The notes under the pieces: generated by a model
What the model was told of the DNA's origin: nothing
The model's database searches: none
What the model saw: the letters and a program-made list of their open reading frames with translations, nothing else
Shown here: positions 27,324 through 37,591 of the stretch, in pieces
Numbering within the stretch: the first letter of the stretch is position 1
How the letters are laid out: every line of letters begins with the position of its first letter
Made by a program: the position numbers and the translations under genes
Source: Deltaproteobacteria bacterium RIFOXYD12_FULL_55_16
GTDB taxonomy: Bacteria > Desulfobacterota > Desulfobulbia > Desulfobulbales > Desulfurivibrionaceae
NCBI GenBank assembly: GCA_001799255.1
Contig: MGTC01000024.1
Span: 1-39,709 of the forward strand
Direction of reading: 5' to 3'
DNA length: 39,709 nt

Positions 27324-28676
27324 TTACCCGTGATCATTGCCATATTCTTTGCGTTGCCGTTCCTTGAGAATAATCTTGATGGGGATGGAATCAAGCTTGA
27401 GCCCAGCCCGGAACTGGTTCAGCAGGTAACGAAGATAGGAAAAATGCACCCCCTTGGGATAGTTGGTAAAGATGATAAAGGTGGGGGGCTTTGAGGAAAT
27501 CTGGGTCGTATAGTAGAACTTGAGGCGGCGTCCCTGGTGCATGGTCGGATTATGGCTTTCCAAGGCGGCCTGCAAGATTCGGTTGAGCTTGCCGGTTGAA
27601 AAGGTGCCGCAATACTGCTTGTAAATCTTTACCACCGTGGGCAGCAACTGATTGACCCCGGCCCCGGTAAGGGCGGAAATTTTGAGCACCGGGGCATATT
27701 CGACAAAACTCGTGGCCCGGGCAATCTCCTCCAGCAACTGTTTCTGCCGCTTCGCCTCCCCATGCAGCAGATCCCATTTGTTCACCAGGATCAGACAGGC
27801 CCGGCCCCGTTCAAAGGCATAGCCCAGCACCTTGGTGTCCTGTTCGGTGATTCCCTCCCCGGCGTCGATCAGGATCAGCACCAGATCGCAGCGTTCCAGA
27901 GCGCCCAGGGCCTGAAGCACGCTGAATTTCTCCAGTTTCTCCTGCACCTTGCCCTTGCGTCTGATCCCCGCCGTATCGATGAGCAGAAACGGCTGTTTGC
28001 CAACCGTGAGCAGGGTGTCCACCGAATCCCTGGTGGTGCCGGGGATATCCGAGACCACCATGCGTTCTTCGCCCAGCAGCCGGTTAATCAGGGAAGACTT
28101 GCCCACATTGGGCCGTCCCAGGCAGGCCAGACTGATGGTCTCCGGCGGGATGTCGGTGGATTCGGGAAAAACCGGCAGGGTTTCAAGCAGGGTCTCAAAA
28201 AACACTTTGACCCCATAGCCGTGCGCGGCGGAAACCGGCCAGAGCCTGTCCACCCCCAGTTCGTAAAATTGGGGGAGCAGCTTTTGCTCAAGCTCCGGGC
28301 TGTCCACCTTGTTGACCAGGAAATGCACCGGTTTTTTCGACCGCCGCAGATAATCGGCCACCTCAAAATCTTCCGGCAGAACCCCCTCCTTGCAGTCCAG
28401 CAAGAAAAGAATCACGTCCGCCTCCCGCATGGCCTGCATGGTCTGCTCGCGGATCAGGCCGGCCATCATTTCCCGCCCGTCTCCCTCGATACCTCCAGTG
28501 TCAACCAGGATAAAAACCCGCTCCTCAATAGTCACCTGTTCATAATGACGGTCGCGGGTTACACCAGGAGTAGGATCGACAATGGCTTTACGATGCTTGG
28601 CAAAACGGTTAAAAAGGCTCGATTTGCCGACATTGGGGCGGCCAACCAGAGCAACGATGGGGTATCGGGTCTGCAT
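27324..28676 (-). CDS. der: Ribosome biogenesis GTPase Der (EngA)
   Basis: 450 aa with two G domains (GRPNVGKSSLFNRF, GRPNVGKSSLINRLLGEERMVVSDIPGTTRDS) and a C-terminal KH-like domain. Confidence 0.97.
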   Translation of the reverse strand: MQTRYPIVALVGRPNVGKSSLFNRFAKHRKAIVDPTPGVTRDRHYEQVTIEERVFILVDTGGIEGDGREMMAGLIREQTMQAMREADVILFLLDCKEGVLPEDFEVADYLRRSKKPVHFLVNKVDSPELEQKLLPQFYELGVDRLWPVSAAHGYGVKVFFETLLETLPVFPESTDIPPETISLACLGRPNVGKSSLINRLLGEERMVVSDIPGTTRDSVDTLLTVGKQPFLLIDTAGIRRKGKVQEKLEKFSVLQALGALERCDLVLILIDAGEGITEQDTKVLGYAFERGRACLILVNKWDLLHGEAKRQKQLLEEIARATSFVEYAPVLKISALTGAGVNQLLPTVVKIYKQYCGTFSTGKLNRILQAALESHNPTMHQGRRLKFYYTTQISSKPPTFIIFTNYPKGVHFSYLRYLLNQFRAGLKLDSIPIKIILKERQRKEYGNDHG

Positions 28677-29716
28677 TATTGTTTATTTTCCCTAATAAGA
28701 TTGAGGGCCTGTTCCACCACCGCACGCAGGCAGGGAAAATCCCGCCCCTGCGGCTCAGCCAGGTGTTCGTGCAGGGTGGCGGCTGCGGGGTTGATGAACT
28801 GCCGAAAAAACGGTTTTCCCCTGTTTTTAGCAAGAAAGGCAAAGGCCCCCAGAATCTGCAGGTTACGCTGCAGAGCCAGGTAGTAATATCCCTCAATGAA
28901 TCGCCCCCGGTCAAGGGGAAGGTGAGAGGCAAGGGCATCCAGGTAACAGCCGAAGAGGACTTGTTGCCGTTCTTGGGCTAACCCGGCATAGGGATCGAGA
29001 AGCAGAGAGGCGAGATCATACCCTAATGGCCCCAATCTGGCACCCTGAAAATCAATAATTCTGATTTTTCCCTCACATACCATGAGGTTGCGCGACTGAA
29101 AATCACGGTGCAGGATGAAACAGGCCGGTTCCTCCATAGCCCGCTCCGCTAAAAAGACAAACTCCCGGCCAAGCCCCTGGGGTAAGGCGTTCATCCCCAG
29201 AAAATCCTCGCACAGGGCCTTCTGGAAATAGCCTGACTCCCTGGTCAGCATGAGCGCGCGGTCATAGCGGGGAGTATCCCAGCACCACTTAGGCTGAAAA
29301 CCATGGCGCGCCTCAGTCTGCAAATGAACCAGGGCAGCCAGGGCCTGCCGGTAGCAAGCGGCCACCTCCGGCGCTTCTGTACCCTGCCTGAGAACCAGAT
29401 CATGGAGTTTGCTGTCGCCAAGATCCTCAAAAAGTATAAGCCCGCACTCCTCGGCAAAGCCGCAGATCCGTGGCACCGCCACCCCAGACTCAAAAAAATG
29501 ACAACCTATCGCATGTGCGGCCCGGGCCTCGGCCAGGCCCTGAGGCTGGCTGGTGCCCGGCAAAACGGCAAGCTGGGAACCTTCGCCCACGGCAAGCCGG
29601 TAAAACTGCCGGTCGGAGCCGTCCCCGGACATCTTCTCCACCACCTGAATCTCCGGGGAAACACCCTGGGCGGCCAGCAGCTTGGCCAGGGCCTGCTTTT
29701 GCTGATCGGTAAACAC
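28676..29716 (-). CDS. Aminoglycoside phosphotransferase-family kinase, AmgK-like (sugar kinase candidate)
   Basis: APH fold motifs: ILFEDLGDSKLHDL, FILHRDFQSRNLMVCEGKIRIIDFQGARLGPLGYDLASLL. GTG start at 29716 directly after the upstream gene's TGA. Confidence 0.85.
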   Translation of the reverse strand: MFTDQQKQALAKLLAAQGVSPEIQVVEKMSGDGSDRQFYRLAVGEGSQLAVLPGTSQPQGLAEARAAHAIGCHFFESGVAVPRICGFAEECGLILFEDLGDSKLHDLVLRQGTEAPEVAACYRQALAALVHLQTEARHGFQPKWCWDTPRYDRALMLTRESGYFQKALCEDFLGMNALPQGLGREFVFLAERAMEEPACFILHRDFQSRNLMVCEGKIRIIDFQGARLGPLGYDLASLLLDPYAGLAQERQQVLFGCYLDALASHLPLDRGRFIEGYYYLALQRNLQILGAFAFLAKNRGKPFFRQFINPAAATLHEHLAEPQGRDFPCLRAVVEQALNLIRENKQ

Positions 29717-29717
29717 C

Positions 29718-30617
29718 TCATTCCCCCCCGATGATGATACTGTCGGCCACCACACTGCCGGGGGCAACCCTGGCCCCATCCCAGACCACAACCCTGGTCA
29801 GGCTGGCCCCCGCGCCAATTATCGCGCCGCTCCCGACAGCCACCCAATCCTGCAAGGAAACCCCGGCCCCAAGCAGCGCCTCTTTTTCGAGATAGAAAGG
29901 ACTGACCACTGGCGCAGAAAAAAATCCCGGCAGCCGTCCTTTCAGGAGGATATCCTCATGCAGTTGCAAATAATCCGCCGGTGTACCCATGTCGGTCCAG
30001 AAATGGCCTGAAACAACCAGGGCCCGGATAGCGCCCCCGCTTTTAAGCAAGGCCTCATAGCAGTCAATGAGGTTATAAAAAATGCCCTCTGGAATCAGGG
30101 AGAGAACCGCCGGATTGACAACCTGCACCCCGGTGAAGGCCAGCAGGCGCTCACCCTCCTCCGCCGCTCCAGAAAAACCCACAATCCTGCCCTCGCTGTC
30201 CACCCGCACCTTGTTGAAACGCGGGCAGTCGTGCAGCACCATGGTCACCTCCGCGCCAGAGGCGCGATGGCTCCCATAGACGGCGGCCAGATCAAGGTCG
30301 TGGACAATATCACCGTTGACCGCCAGAAAAGGGGCTTCGCCAAAATGGCCTTGCGCCAGACGCAGGCCGCCACCGGTGCCAAGCTCCAGCTCTTCCATCT
30401 GAACCTGAATGCCGTCCTGACCATGAAGCATGGCCTTGATCTGCTCTCGAAGATGATGGGCGTTGACCACAACCTCCTCGACCCCGCTTTGACGGAGCTG
30501 GGCCAGGGTATGCGTCAAAAGGGGAACCCCAAGCACTGGAAACAACGGCTTGGGGCGTTTAAGAGAATAAGGCCTTAGGCGGGTTCCAAGGCCTGCGGCC
30601 AGAACCATGGCTTTCAT
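29718..30617 (-). CDS. Sugar-phosphate nucleotidyltransferase (MurU/ManC-like) with C-terminal left-handed beta-helix
   Basis: MKAMVLAAGLGTRLRPYSLKRPKPLFPVLGVPLL, ELGTGGGLRLAQ, LAVNGDIVHDLDL; hexapeptide-type C-terminus. Track start 30698 rejected because it reads through a repeat. Confidence 0.88.
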   Translation of the reverse strand: MKAMVLAAGLGTRLRPYSLKRPKPLFPVLGVPLLTHTLAQLRQSGVEEVVVNAHHLREQIKAMLHGQDGIQVQMEELELGTGGGLRLAQGHFGEAPFLAVNGDIVHDLDLAAVYGSHRASGAEVTMVLHDCPRFNKVRVDSEGRIVGFSGAAEEGERLLAFTGVQVVNPAVLSLIPEGIFYNLIDCYEALLKSGGAIRALVVSGHFWTDMGTPADYLQLHEDILLKGRLPGFFSAPVVSPFYLEKEALLGAGVSLQDWVAVGSGAIIGAGASLTRVVVWDGARVAPGSVVADSIIIGGE

Positions 30618-30630
30618 AAGATGTATCCTG

Positions 30631-30703
30631 AGTTCCGAGTTCTGAGTTCCGAGTGCTGAGTGCTGAGTGCTGAGTACTCGGCACTCAGCACTCAGCACTC
30701 AGC
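30631..30703. repeat. Heptamer tandem repeat folding as a 21-bp perfect palindrome
   Basis: Heptads AGTTCCG/AGTTCTG/AGTGCTG; arms GCTGAGTGCTGAGTGCTGAGT (30655-30675) and ACTCAGCACTCAGCACTCAGC (30683-30703), loop ACTCGGC. Confidence 0.9.
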
Positions 30704-31538
30704 TTAACGACAAGGTTCCGTCCGCCAGCTCCTCCACCCCGACCACGACAATCCCGGCCCGGTTCGCCGCTTCGAACACGGCCTCGTGGTCAAAGAGCAG
30801 GGCCTGGCCGGTTTCCACCGCCAGGACAGCGGCCTTGACTTCAGCCATGCTCTCGATGGTCTTGATGCCGATGGCCGGCAGATCGAAACGAAAATCCTGC
30901 CTGGGCTTTTTCACCTTGACGACCACCGCCTGCTCTTTTCCCAGAGCGCCGCCCCGGGTGATGGCGGCGTCCGTGCCTTCAATGGCCTCCACCGCCAGCA
31001 CAGTCCGGTTCCTGACCACCACGCACTGCCCGATATCAAGAGCGCCGATGGCCCTGGCAATCGGCCAGCCAAAACAGATATCTTCCCGCTGTTCAGCCGA
31101 GAGCTTTTTCTTGGTGAGAACCCCTTTGGGAAAAAGCAGCTCCTTAAGGTAGAGAGTGGATTCCAGCACCCGAATGCCTTCTTTTTCCAGGGCCTCGGCC
31201 ACCGCCCGCAAAATCGCGTCGTCCTGCCGGACGTCTATTTTGTTCCACAAACTCAGGCCCTTGAAATCAGGCCAGACATCCTTGAAAATCCTGGTTTTGG
31301 TAATGGCGCCCAGAAACACAGCCTCCACAACCCCATGTTCCCGGAAAAAACTGATGATCCGGCCAAGCTGGCCGAGCTTTACCCAGCAAAACCGATCGGC
31401 GATGCCTTCAAGCTCAGGCCAGGACTCCCCCTGGTGCGCGACAATCACCACCTCACGCCCAGCTTTCCTGGCCGCCTCGGCAAAGAGTTTCGGGAACTGA
31501 CCGCCGCCGGCAATAATCCCGATTCTATTCTTCGTCAT
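30699..31538 (-). CDS. lpxI: UDP-2,3-diacylglucosamine pyrophosphatase LpxI
   Basis: MTKNRIGIIAGGGQFPKLFAEAARKAGREVVIVAHQGE, VVEAVFLGAITKTRIFKDVWPDFKGL, GTDAAITRGGALGKEQAVVVKVKKPRQDFRFDLPAIGIKTIESM. Confidence 0.93.
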   Translation of the reverse strand: MTKNRIGIIAGGGQFPKLFAEAARKAGREVVIVAHQGESWPELEGIADRFCWVKLGQLGRIISFFREHGVVEAVFLGAITKTRIFKDVWPDFKGLSLWNKIDVRQDDAILRAVAEALEKEGIRVLESTLYLKELLFPKGVLTKKKLSAEQREDICFGWPIARAIGALDIGQCVVVRNRTVLAVEAIEGTDAAITRGGALGKEQAVVVKVKKPRQDFRFDLPAIGIKTIESMAEVKAAVLAVETGQALLFDHEAVFEAANRAGIVVVGVEELADGTLSLS

Positions 31539-32328
31539 CACCGGCCATGCGTACCGCCCCACGTTTCGAGGTGGCAAAGAAATTCACCAGCCTGGCTACC
31601 GGCTCACAATCCGGGAACTCTGCTATGGTCTTGGCAAGAGCATCCTGCAGGAGCAAGTCCGGGCTGCGAAAAATAATCTTGTAAGCCTGCCCCAGTTTCT
31701 TGATCTCCTCTGCGGTAAAGCCAGAGCGTCGCAGGCCAATCCGGTTGATGCCGGTAACCCGCATCTGGTTGCGCACCCCGGCCATGATCACATAGGGCGG
31801 CACATCCTTGCTCAAGCCAGACATCCCGCCGATATAGGCATACTCGCCGATCCGGACAAACTGATGTACGGCGGTGAGACCGCCGATGATCACCCGGTCG
31901 CCGATCTCGACATGCCCGCCCAGGGTGGCGGCGTTGGCCATGATAACCTGATTCCCGACCACGCAGTCATGCGCGATATGGGTGTAGGCCATCAACAGAT
32001 TGCCGCTGCCCACCGTGGTCACCCCATGGCCGCCAGGGGTTCCGCGATGGATGGAAGCATACTCCCGAATCTGATTATCATCGCCGATAACCAGCAGGGT
32101 TGGCTCATTGTTGTATTTCAAGTCCTGGGGCGGGCCGCCGATATTGGTGAAGGAACCAATGGTGTTGCGGGCGCCGATGGTGGTCAGGCCGGTGATCACG
32201 GCATGGGGGCAGACCACGCAATCGGGGCCGATCACCACTCCTTTCTCGATAACGGCATAGGGGCCAACCGTGGTAGAGGGATCAACCTTCGCCCCGGGAT
32301 CAATAACTGCGGTAGGATGTATGTTCAT
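31525..32328 (-). CDS. lpxA: UDP-N-acetylglucosamine acyltransferase LpxA
   Basis: 267 aa hexapeptide-repeat protein; MNIHPTAVIDPGAKVDPSTTVGPYAVIEKGVVIG, YASIHRGTPGG, LMAYTHIAHDCVVGNQVIMANAATLGGHVEIGD. Confidence 0.97.
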   Translation of the reverse strand: MNIHPTAVIDPGAKVDPSTTVGPYAVIEKGVVIGPDCVVCPHAVITGLTTIGARNTIGSFTNIGGPPQDLKYNNEPTLLVIGDDNQIREYASIHRGTPGGHGVTTVGSGNLLMAYTHIAHDCVVGNQVIMANAATLGGHVEIGDRVIIGGLTAVHQFVRIGEYAYIGGMSGLSKDVPPYVIMAGVRNQMRVTGINRIGLRRSGFTAEEIKKLGQAYKIIFRSPDLLLQDALAKTIAEFPDCEPVARLVNFFATSKRGAVRMAGDDEE

Positions 32329-32437
32329 TGCGCCTTCGCTTGGCTTTGGTTAGGTGGTTTTTATCCAATTCCGGCATTAAGCTGGATAGTTACAGGTGGT
32401 GCAACAAAACAGGGGCTGGAGATTTCTGGCAAAAGAC

Positions 32438-32884
32438 TCAGGCAAAGGTGGCCATGAGCTCGGCTTCGGCCACGAGCTTGCCATCGACAAAGGCCTTGCC
32501 CTCCATCTTCCAGAATCTGGCCTTGCGCTTGCTCACCGAAAGTTCGTAATGAAGCTGGTCGCCGGGCACAACCTTTTGCCGGAACTTCACCCCGTCAAGA
32601 CCGGCAAAGTAGACAAGTTTGCTGGCAACCGTCTCGGGATCGCTGACATAGGCAAGGATCGCCCCGACCTGAGCCATGCCTTCAAGGATCAAGACCCCTG
32701 GCATAACCGGTTGCGCGGGGAAATGCCCCTGAAAAAAATTTTCATTCATGGTCACGTTCTTGTATCCCCGGATAGACTCGCCAAGATGCATCGCAACAAT
32801 GCGATCCACCATAAGAAAGGGATACCGGTGCGGCAAAATCTTCAGAATTTCAAGAATATCAAGCTGTTGCAAATCAGAGTTCAT
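32438..32884 (-). CDS. fabZ: 3-hydroxyacyl-ACP dehydratase FabZ
   Basis: ILKILPHRYPFLMVDRIV, NENFFQGHFPAQPVMPGVLILEGMAQVGA. Start at 32884 with RBS gaggagg. Confidence 0.96.
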   Translation of the reverse strand: MNSDLQQLDILEILKILPHRYPFLMVDRIVAMHLGESIRGYKNVTMNENFFQGHFPAQPVMPGVLILEGMAQVGAILAYVSDPETVASKLVYFAGLDGVKFRQKVVPGDQLHYELSVSKRKARFWKMEGKAFVDGKLVAEAELMATFA

Positions 32885-32916
32885 ACCAATCCTCCTCTTT
32901 TTTGAGGCAATCGCTG

Positions 32917-33000
32917 TCAATCATCGGCAGAAGTGCCGATAAAAAGCTGCGCTTGCCTCGGGTATCACTTTGTAACTCTTTGTGTAATCATCGGCAGCAG
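32917..33000. repeat. Hairpin-containing dispersed repeat, copy A
   Basis: CAATC + ATCGGCA-GAAG-TGCCGAT (32923-32940), then GGGTATCACTTTGTAACTC, then a second partial AATCATCGGCAGCAG. Confidence 0.75.
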
Positions 33001-33011
33001 ACCGAAAGAGT

Positions 33012-34097
33012 TCACTCATTGCCGCCGTGGTTGTCAGTTTCGTCTGGCGTCATTGTCCGGGACAACTCAGCCACCTTCTTTTCAAGTTCCCGCAGCTCCT
33101 TGAGCATCTCCGGAAGTTTTGCAAAGACAGCGCTGGAGCGCAGCCAGTCTTTCTGGGGAATCGCCGGAATGCCGCCCACCATGGCGCCAGACTCCTGGCT
33201 TTTAATCACCCCTGATTTGGCCGCAATCATTACCCGATCCCCAAGGTGGATATGCCCGGCAAGACCGACCTGCCCGCCAATAACCACATTGCTGCCGGTG
33301 GTAACGCTGCCTGACACGCCCACCTGAGCGACAAGCAAGGCATCCTCCCCGATTACTACATTATGGCCAAGCTGCACAAGATTATCAATCTTCGTTCCCC
33401 GTCTGATCCAGGTCTTGCCAAAGGTGGCCCGATCAATACAGGTATTGGCGCCGATCTCCACCTCGTCATCAATCTGGACTATGCCAACCTGCGGCCGCTT
33501 GATATGCCTTCCCAAGTCATCGCTGGCGTAGCCAAAGCCGTCACTGCCAATCACCGCCCCGCTGTGAATGACAACCCGGTTGCCAAGCCGGCAATGGTGG
33601 CCAATCGTTACATTGGCATACAGCACCACATCGTCGCCAATAACCGCATCATCATAAATAACCACCCCGGGATGCAGCGTTACCCGCTGTCCAAGCCGGA
33701 TCCGGTTGCCAAGATAGACCAGCGGGCTGATGGCGACCTCGGCGGGAATCAGGCAATCATGGCCGACAACCGCCCGCGCATCAATGCCGGTAGCGACAAA
33801 AGGCCTTTCCAGAAACAAGGCATGGATGCGAGCTGCGGCCAGATAGGGATTTTTCACCCTAATCGCCGATCCGCTGATCCCGGTAAGCGCAGGCGGCACA
33901 ATGATTGCCGAGGCCTTGCACTGGTCAAGCCGAGCCCCGTGTTTCAAATCAGCGACAAAGGTTATCTCGCCCTCAACAGCGTCATCAAAATCGGCAAGGC
34001 CGCCAATAAGCACCTCGGGGTCGCCAACCAGCTCCCCTTTAACCAGGAGAGCCAGTTCCGCAAGACGTTTTTTCTCACCAGACATAACCTCTCCCAC
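33012..34097 (-). CDS. lpxD: UDP-3-O-acylglucosamine N-acyltransferase LpxD
   Basis: 361 aa; IGADALL-type hexapeptide repeats, VVIHSGAVIGSDGFGYA, VQIDDEVEIGANTCIDRATFGKTWIRRGTKIDNLVQLGHNVVIGE. The real start may be internal MSGEKKRL (34085). Confidence 0.96.
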   Translation of the reverse strand: MGEVMSGEKKRLAELALLVKGELVGDPEVLIGGLADFDDAVEGEITFVADLKHGARLDQCKASAIIVPPALTGISGSAIRVKNPYLAAARIHALFLERPFVATGIDARAVVGHDCLIPAEVAISPLVYLGNRIRLGQRVTLHPGVVIYDDAVIGDDVVLYANVTIGHHCRLGNRVVIHSGAVIGSDGFGYASDDLGRHIKRPQVGIVQIDDEVEIGANTCIDRATFGKTWIRRGTKIDNLVQLGHNVVIGEDALLVAQVGVSGSVTTGSNVVIGGQVGLAGHIHLGDRVMIAAKSGVIKSQESGAMVGGIPAIPQKDWLRSSAVFAKLPEMLKELRELEKKVAELSRTMTPDETDNHGGNE

Positions 34098-34232
34098 TTA
34101 CTGTCTGCCGGAGGCACGACAAGATTCAAAACCATAAAAAAAGACGGGCTGCCTCCTTGTTGTCAAAGGAAACACCACCCGTCTTCATAACCCGGTGTCA
34201 ACGTAGAAGATGTGCGCCCTCAGGAAAGGCCG

Positions 34233-34523
34233 CTATTCTCCGTTAATCCTGGAACGCAGAAGTCCAGACGGTTTGAAGGTCACGACCTTGCGGGAATCAA
34301 GAATCAGCTCGTCACCAGTCTGGGGATTTCTGCCCCGCCGGGCATTTTTCTTTTTCACGTTAAACTTGCCAAAACCACTGATCAACAGATCCTCGCCGCT
34401 ATTCAAGCATTTTTTGGCAATACGCAAAAAAGCCTCTACGACCTCGGCAGACTGAGCTTTGGTGAAGTTATGATCTTGATATACCTTTTGCACAAGATCC
34501 GCTTTTGTCAGGGTCATGGACAC
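34233..34523 (-). CDS. Integration host factor alpha / HU-family DNA-binding protein
   Basis: 96 aa; TLTKADLVQKVYQDHNFTKAQSAEVVEAFL, ISGFGKFNVKKKNARRGRNPQTGDELIL. Confidence 0.94.
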   Translation of the reverse strand: MSMTLTKADLVQKVYQDHNFTKAQSAEVVEAFLRIAKKCLNSGEDLLISGFGKFNVKKKNARRGRNPQTGDELILDSRKVVTFKPSGLLRSRINGE

Positions 34524-34565
34524 CCCCCTCCTTTATTATTAAAACCACAAAAAACTACGTCTCTG

Positions 34566-34624
34566 GCAATCATCGGCAGAAGTGCCGATAGCTCAACGGG
34601 TATTCATTGGTAACTCGTTGAGTT
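34566..34624. repeat. Hairpin-containing dispersed repeat, copy B
   Basis: GCAATC + ATCGGCA-GAAG-TGCCGAT (34572-34589), then CTCAACG-GGTATTCATTGGTAACT-CGTTGAG second stem. Confidence 0.75.
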
Positions 34625-34704
34625 TGGATCACGATCCTGTTAACTTATTTTTTTTCGAATGCATCTTTAATTGGCCCACAACATGTTCAACCAACTGATA
34701 ATTG

Positions 34705-36015
<1,311 letters not shown>

Positions 36016-36051
36016 TTAAGCTGTCGTTCAAGAATCGCAGCGTTCTGAAAA

Positions 36052-37263
36052 TCACCCCCCAACAACACTGGCCATACTGAAAATAGGCAGATACATAGCA
36101 ATAACCAGCCCCCCGATCATGCCGCCCAAAAAACACATCATCAACGGCTCAATTGCCGCCGTCAGATTATCTACGGCCTGATCAACCTCTTCATCATAAA
36201 AATCCGCAATCTTGGCCAACATGATATCAAGGGCGCCGGTGGCTTCACCGACATTGATCATCTGCACCACCATGCCGGGAAAAACCCCGGTCTCTTCCAG
36301 AGGCTCGGCAATGGAGCGCCCTTCGCTGATGCTGTCCGTCACCCTGAACACCGCCATCTCAATCACCTTGTTCCCGGCGGTTCTTGCCACGACATTCAAG
36401 GCTTCCAGAATCGGCACCCCGCTTTGCAGCATGGTGCCGAGGGTCCGGGTAAACTTGGCCACTGCCACCCTCCGTAAAAGCGTGCCGACAACAGGCAGGT
36501 CCAGCATCATCCGATCCATCTGGATCCGCCCCTTCTCTGTCTTGTAGATCTTTTTCACTACAAAAACCAAGGCAAAGATCGCCCCGATAATCCAATGAAA
36601 ATTTCCCTGGGCAAACGCACTAAGATCAACAACAAACTGGGTCGGGCCAGGCAGCGCGCCGCCAAAATCCTTAAACATCTTCTCAAAAACCGGCACCACG
36701 AAAACAAGCATCACCGCCATGACCACAAAGGAGATGCAGATACAGATTATCGGATAGGTCATGGCGCCTTTCACCTTCTTCTTGAGCGCCATGTTTTTTT
36801 CCATAAAGGCTGCCAACCGGTTCAGAATGGTATCCAGAATACCGCCGATTTCGCCGGCCTCCACCATGTTGCAATACAAATTGTCAAAGCAGTCGGGATG
36901 TTTTTTCATGGCATCAGCAAAGGTAGTGCCGGTCTCGACATCGGCCCTGATTGTCCGCAGCACCTTCTTGAAGGTTGGATTTTCCATCTGCTCCCCCAAA
37001 ATCTCCAGGCTTTGCACCAGCGGCAAGCCTGCATCGATCATGGTGGACAACTGACGGGTAAAGATAACCACATCCTTGCCGCTTACTTTTGGCTTTAAAA
37101 AATCAAGCCCTTCGAACAGATCCTTAGGAGCTTCTTTCAGCAGGGACACGGTTATGCGCATCTTTTTCAGGTGCGCCTGGGCCATGGCTTCATTGGGCAT
37201 CTCTACTCTGCCCTTGCGTTTCTCCCCGTAGGAGTTGACTCCCTTCCAGATATAAAACGGCAT
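36052..37263 (-). CDS. pilC: Type IV pilus/type II secretion inner-membrane protein (PilC/GspF family)
   Basis: 403 aa; VIFTRQLSTMIDAGLPLVQSLEIL, KFTRTLGTMLQSGVPILEALNVVARTAGN, MVVQMINVGEATGALD, C-terminal LPIFSMASVVGG. Confidence 0.94.
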   Translation of the reverse strand: MPFYIWKGVNSYGEKRKGRVEMPNEAMAQAHLKKMRITVSLLKEAPKDLFEGLDFLKPKVSGKDVVIFTRQLSTMIDAGLPLVQSLEILGEQMENPTFKKVLRTIRADVETGTTFADAMKKHPDCFDNLYCNMVEAGEIGGILDTILNRLAAFMEKNMALKKKVKGAMTYPIICICISFVVMAVMLVFVVPVFEKMFKDFGGALPGPTQFVVDLSAFAQGNFHWIIGAIFALVFVVKKIYKTEKGRIQMDRMMLDLPVVGTLLRRVAVAKFTRTLGTMLQSGVPILEALNVVARTAGNKVIEMAVFRVTDSISEGRSIAEPLEETGVFPGMVVQMINVGEATGALDIMLAKIADFYDEEVDQAVDNLTAAIEPLMMCFLGGMIGGLVIAMYLPIFSMASVVGG

Positions 37264-37591
37264 ACCCCTCTCCCTCTCTTGCTGAGATTAAACCGACACT
37301 TATATCTTATATCTCAAGGTTTTCCCAAAAACAATAGTAACTGTTCGGCCGCGCCACAGATACTCAAAAGATGCCCCCAGATTCCACAACGCCAGCAATC
37401 TTTCTTGATAAAGACCCTCTCCAGAGTAAACGCCCTTCTTCTTTTTTTATTGACACAACAGGCGGGATAATTTAAATAAGCTGCTTCTTTACTGAGATAT
37501 TGCCCCGGTTTGCGGCGGCTTCCTGACTACCCCAACATAGAGCGCCCAACCAGGAATAAACACGATTCCCGATCTGGGTTTTACACGGAGG

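Noticed and set aside
30618-30698. N-terminal extension MLSAECRVLSTQHSALGTQNSELRIHL of the nucleotidyltransferase
   Set aside because: It is translation of the heptamer repeat; the family start MKAMVLAAG is at 30617.
30631-30703. CRISPR-like or short tandem array
   Set aside because: Units are 7 bp with no spacers; it is a simple tandem/inverted repeat.
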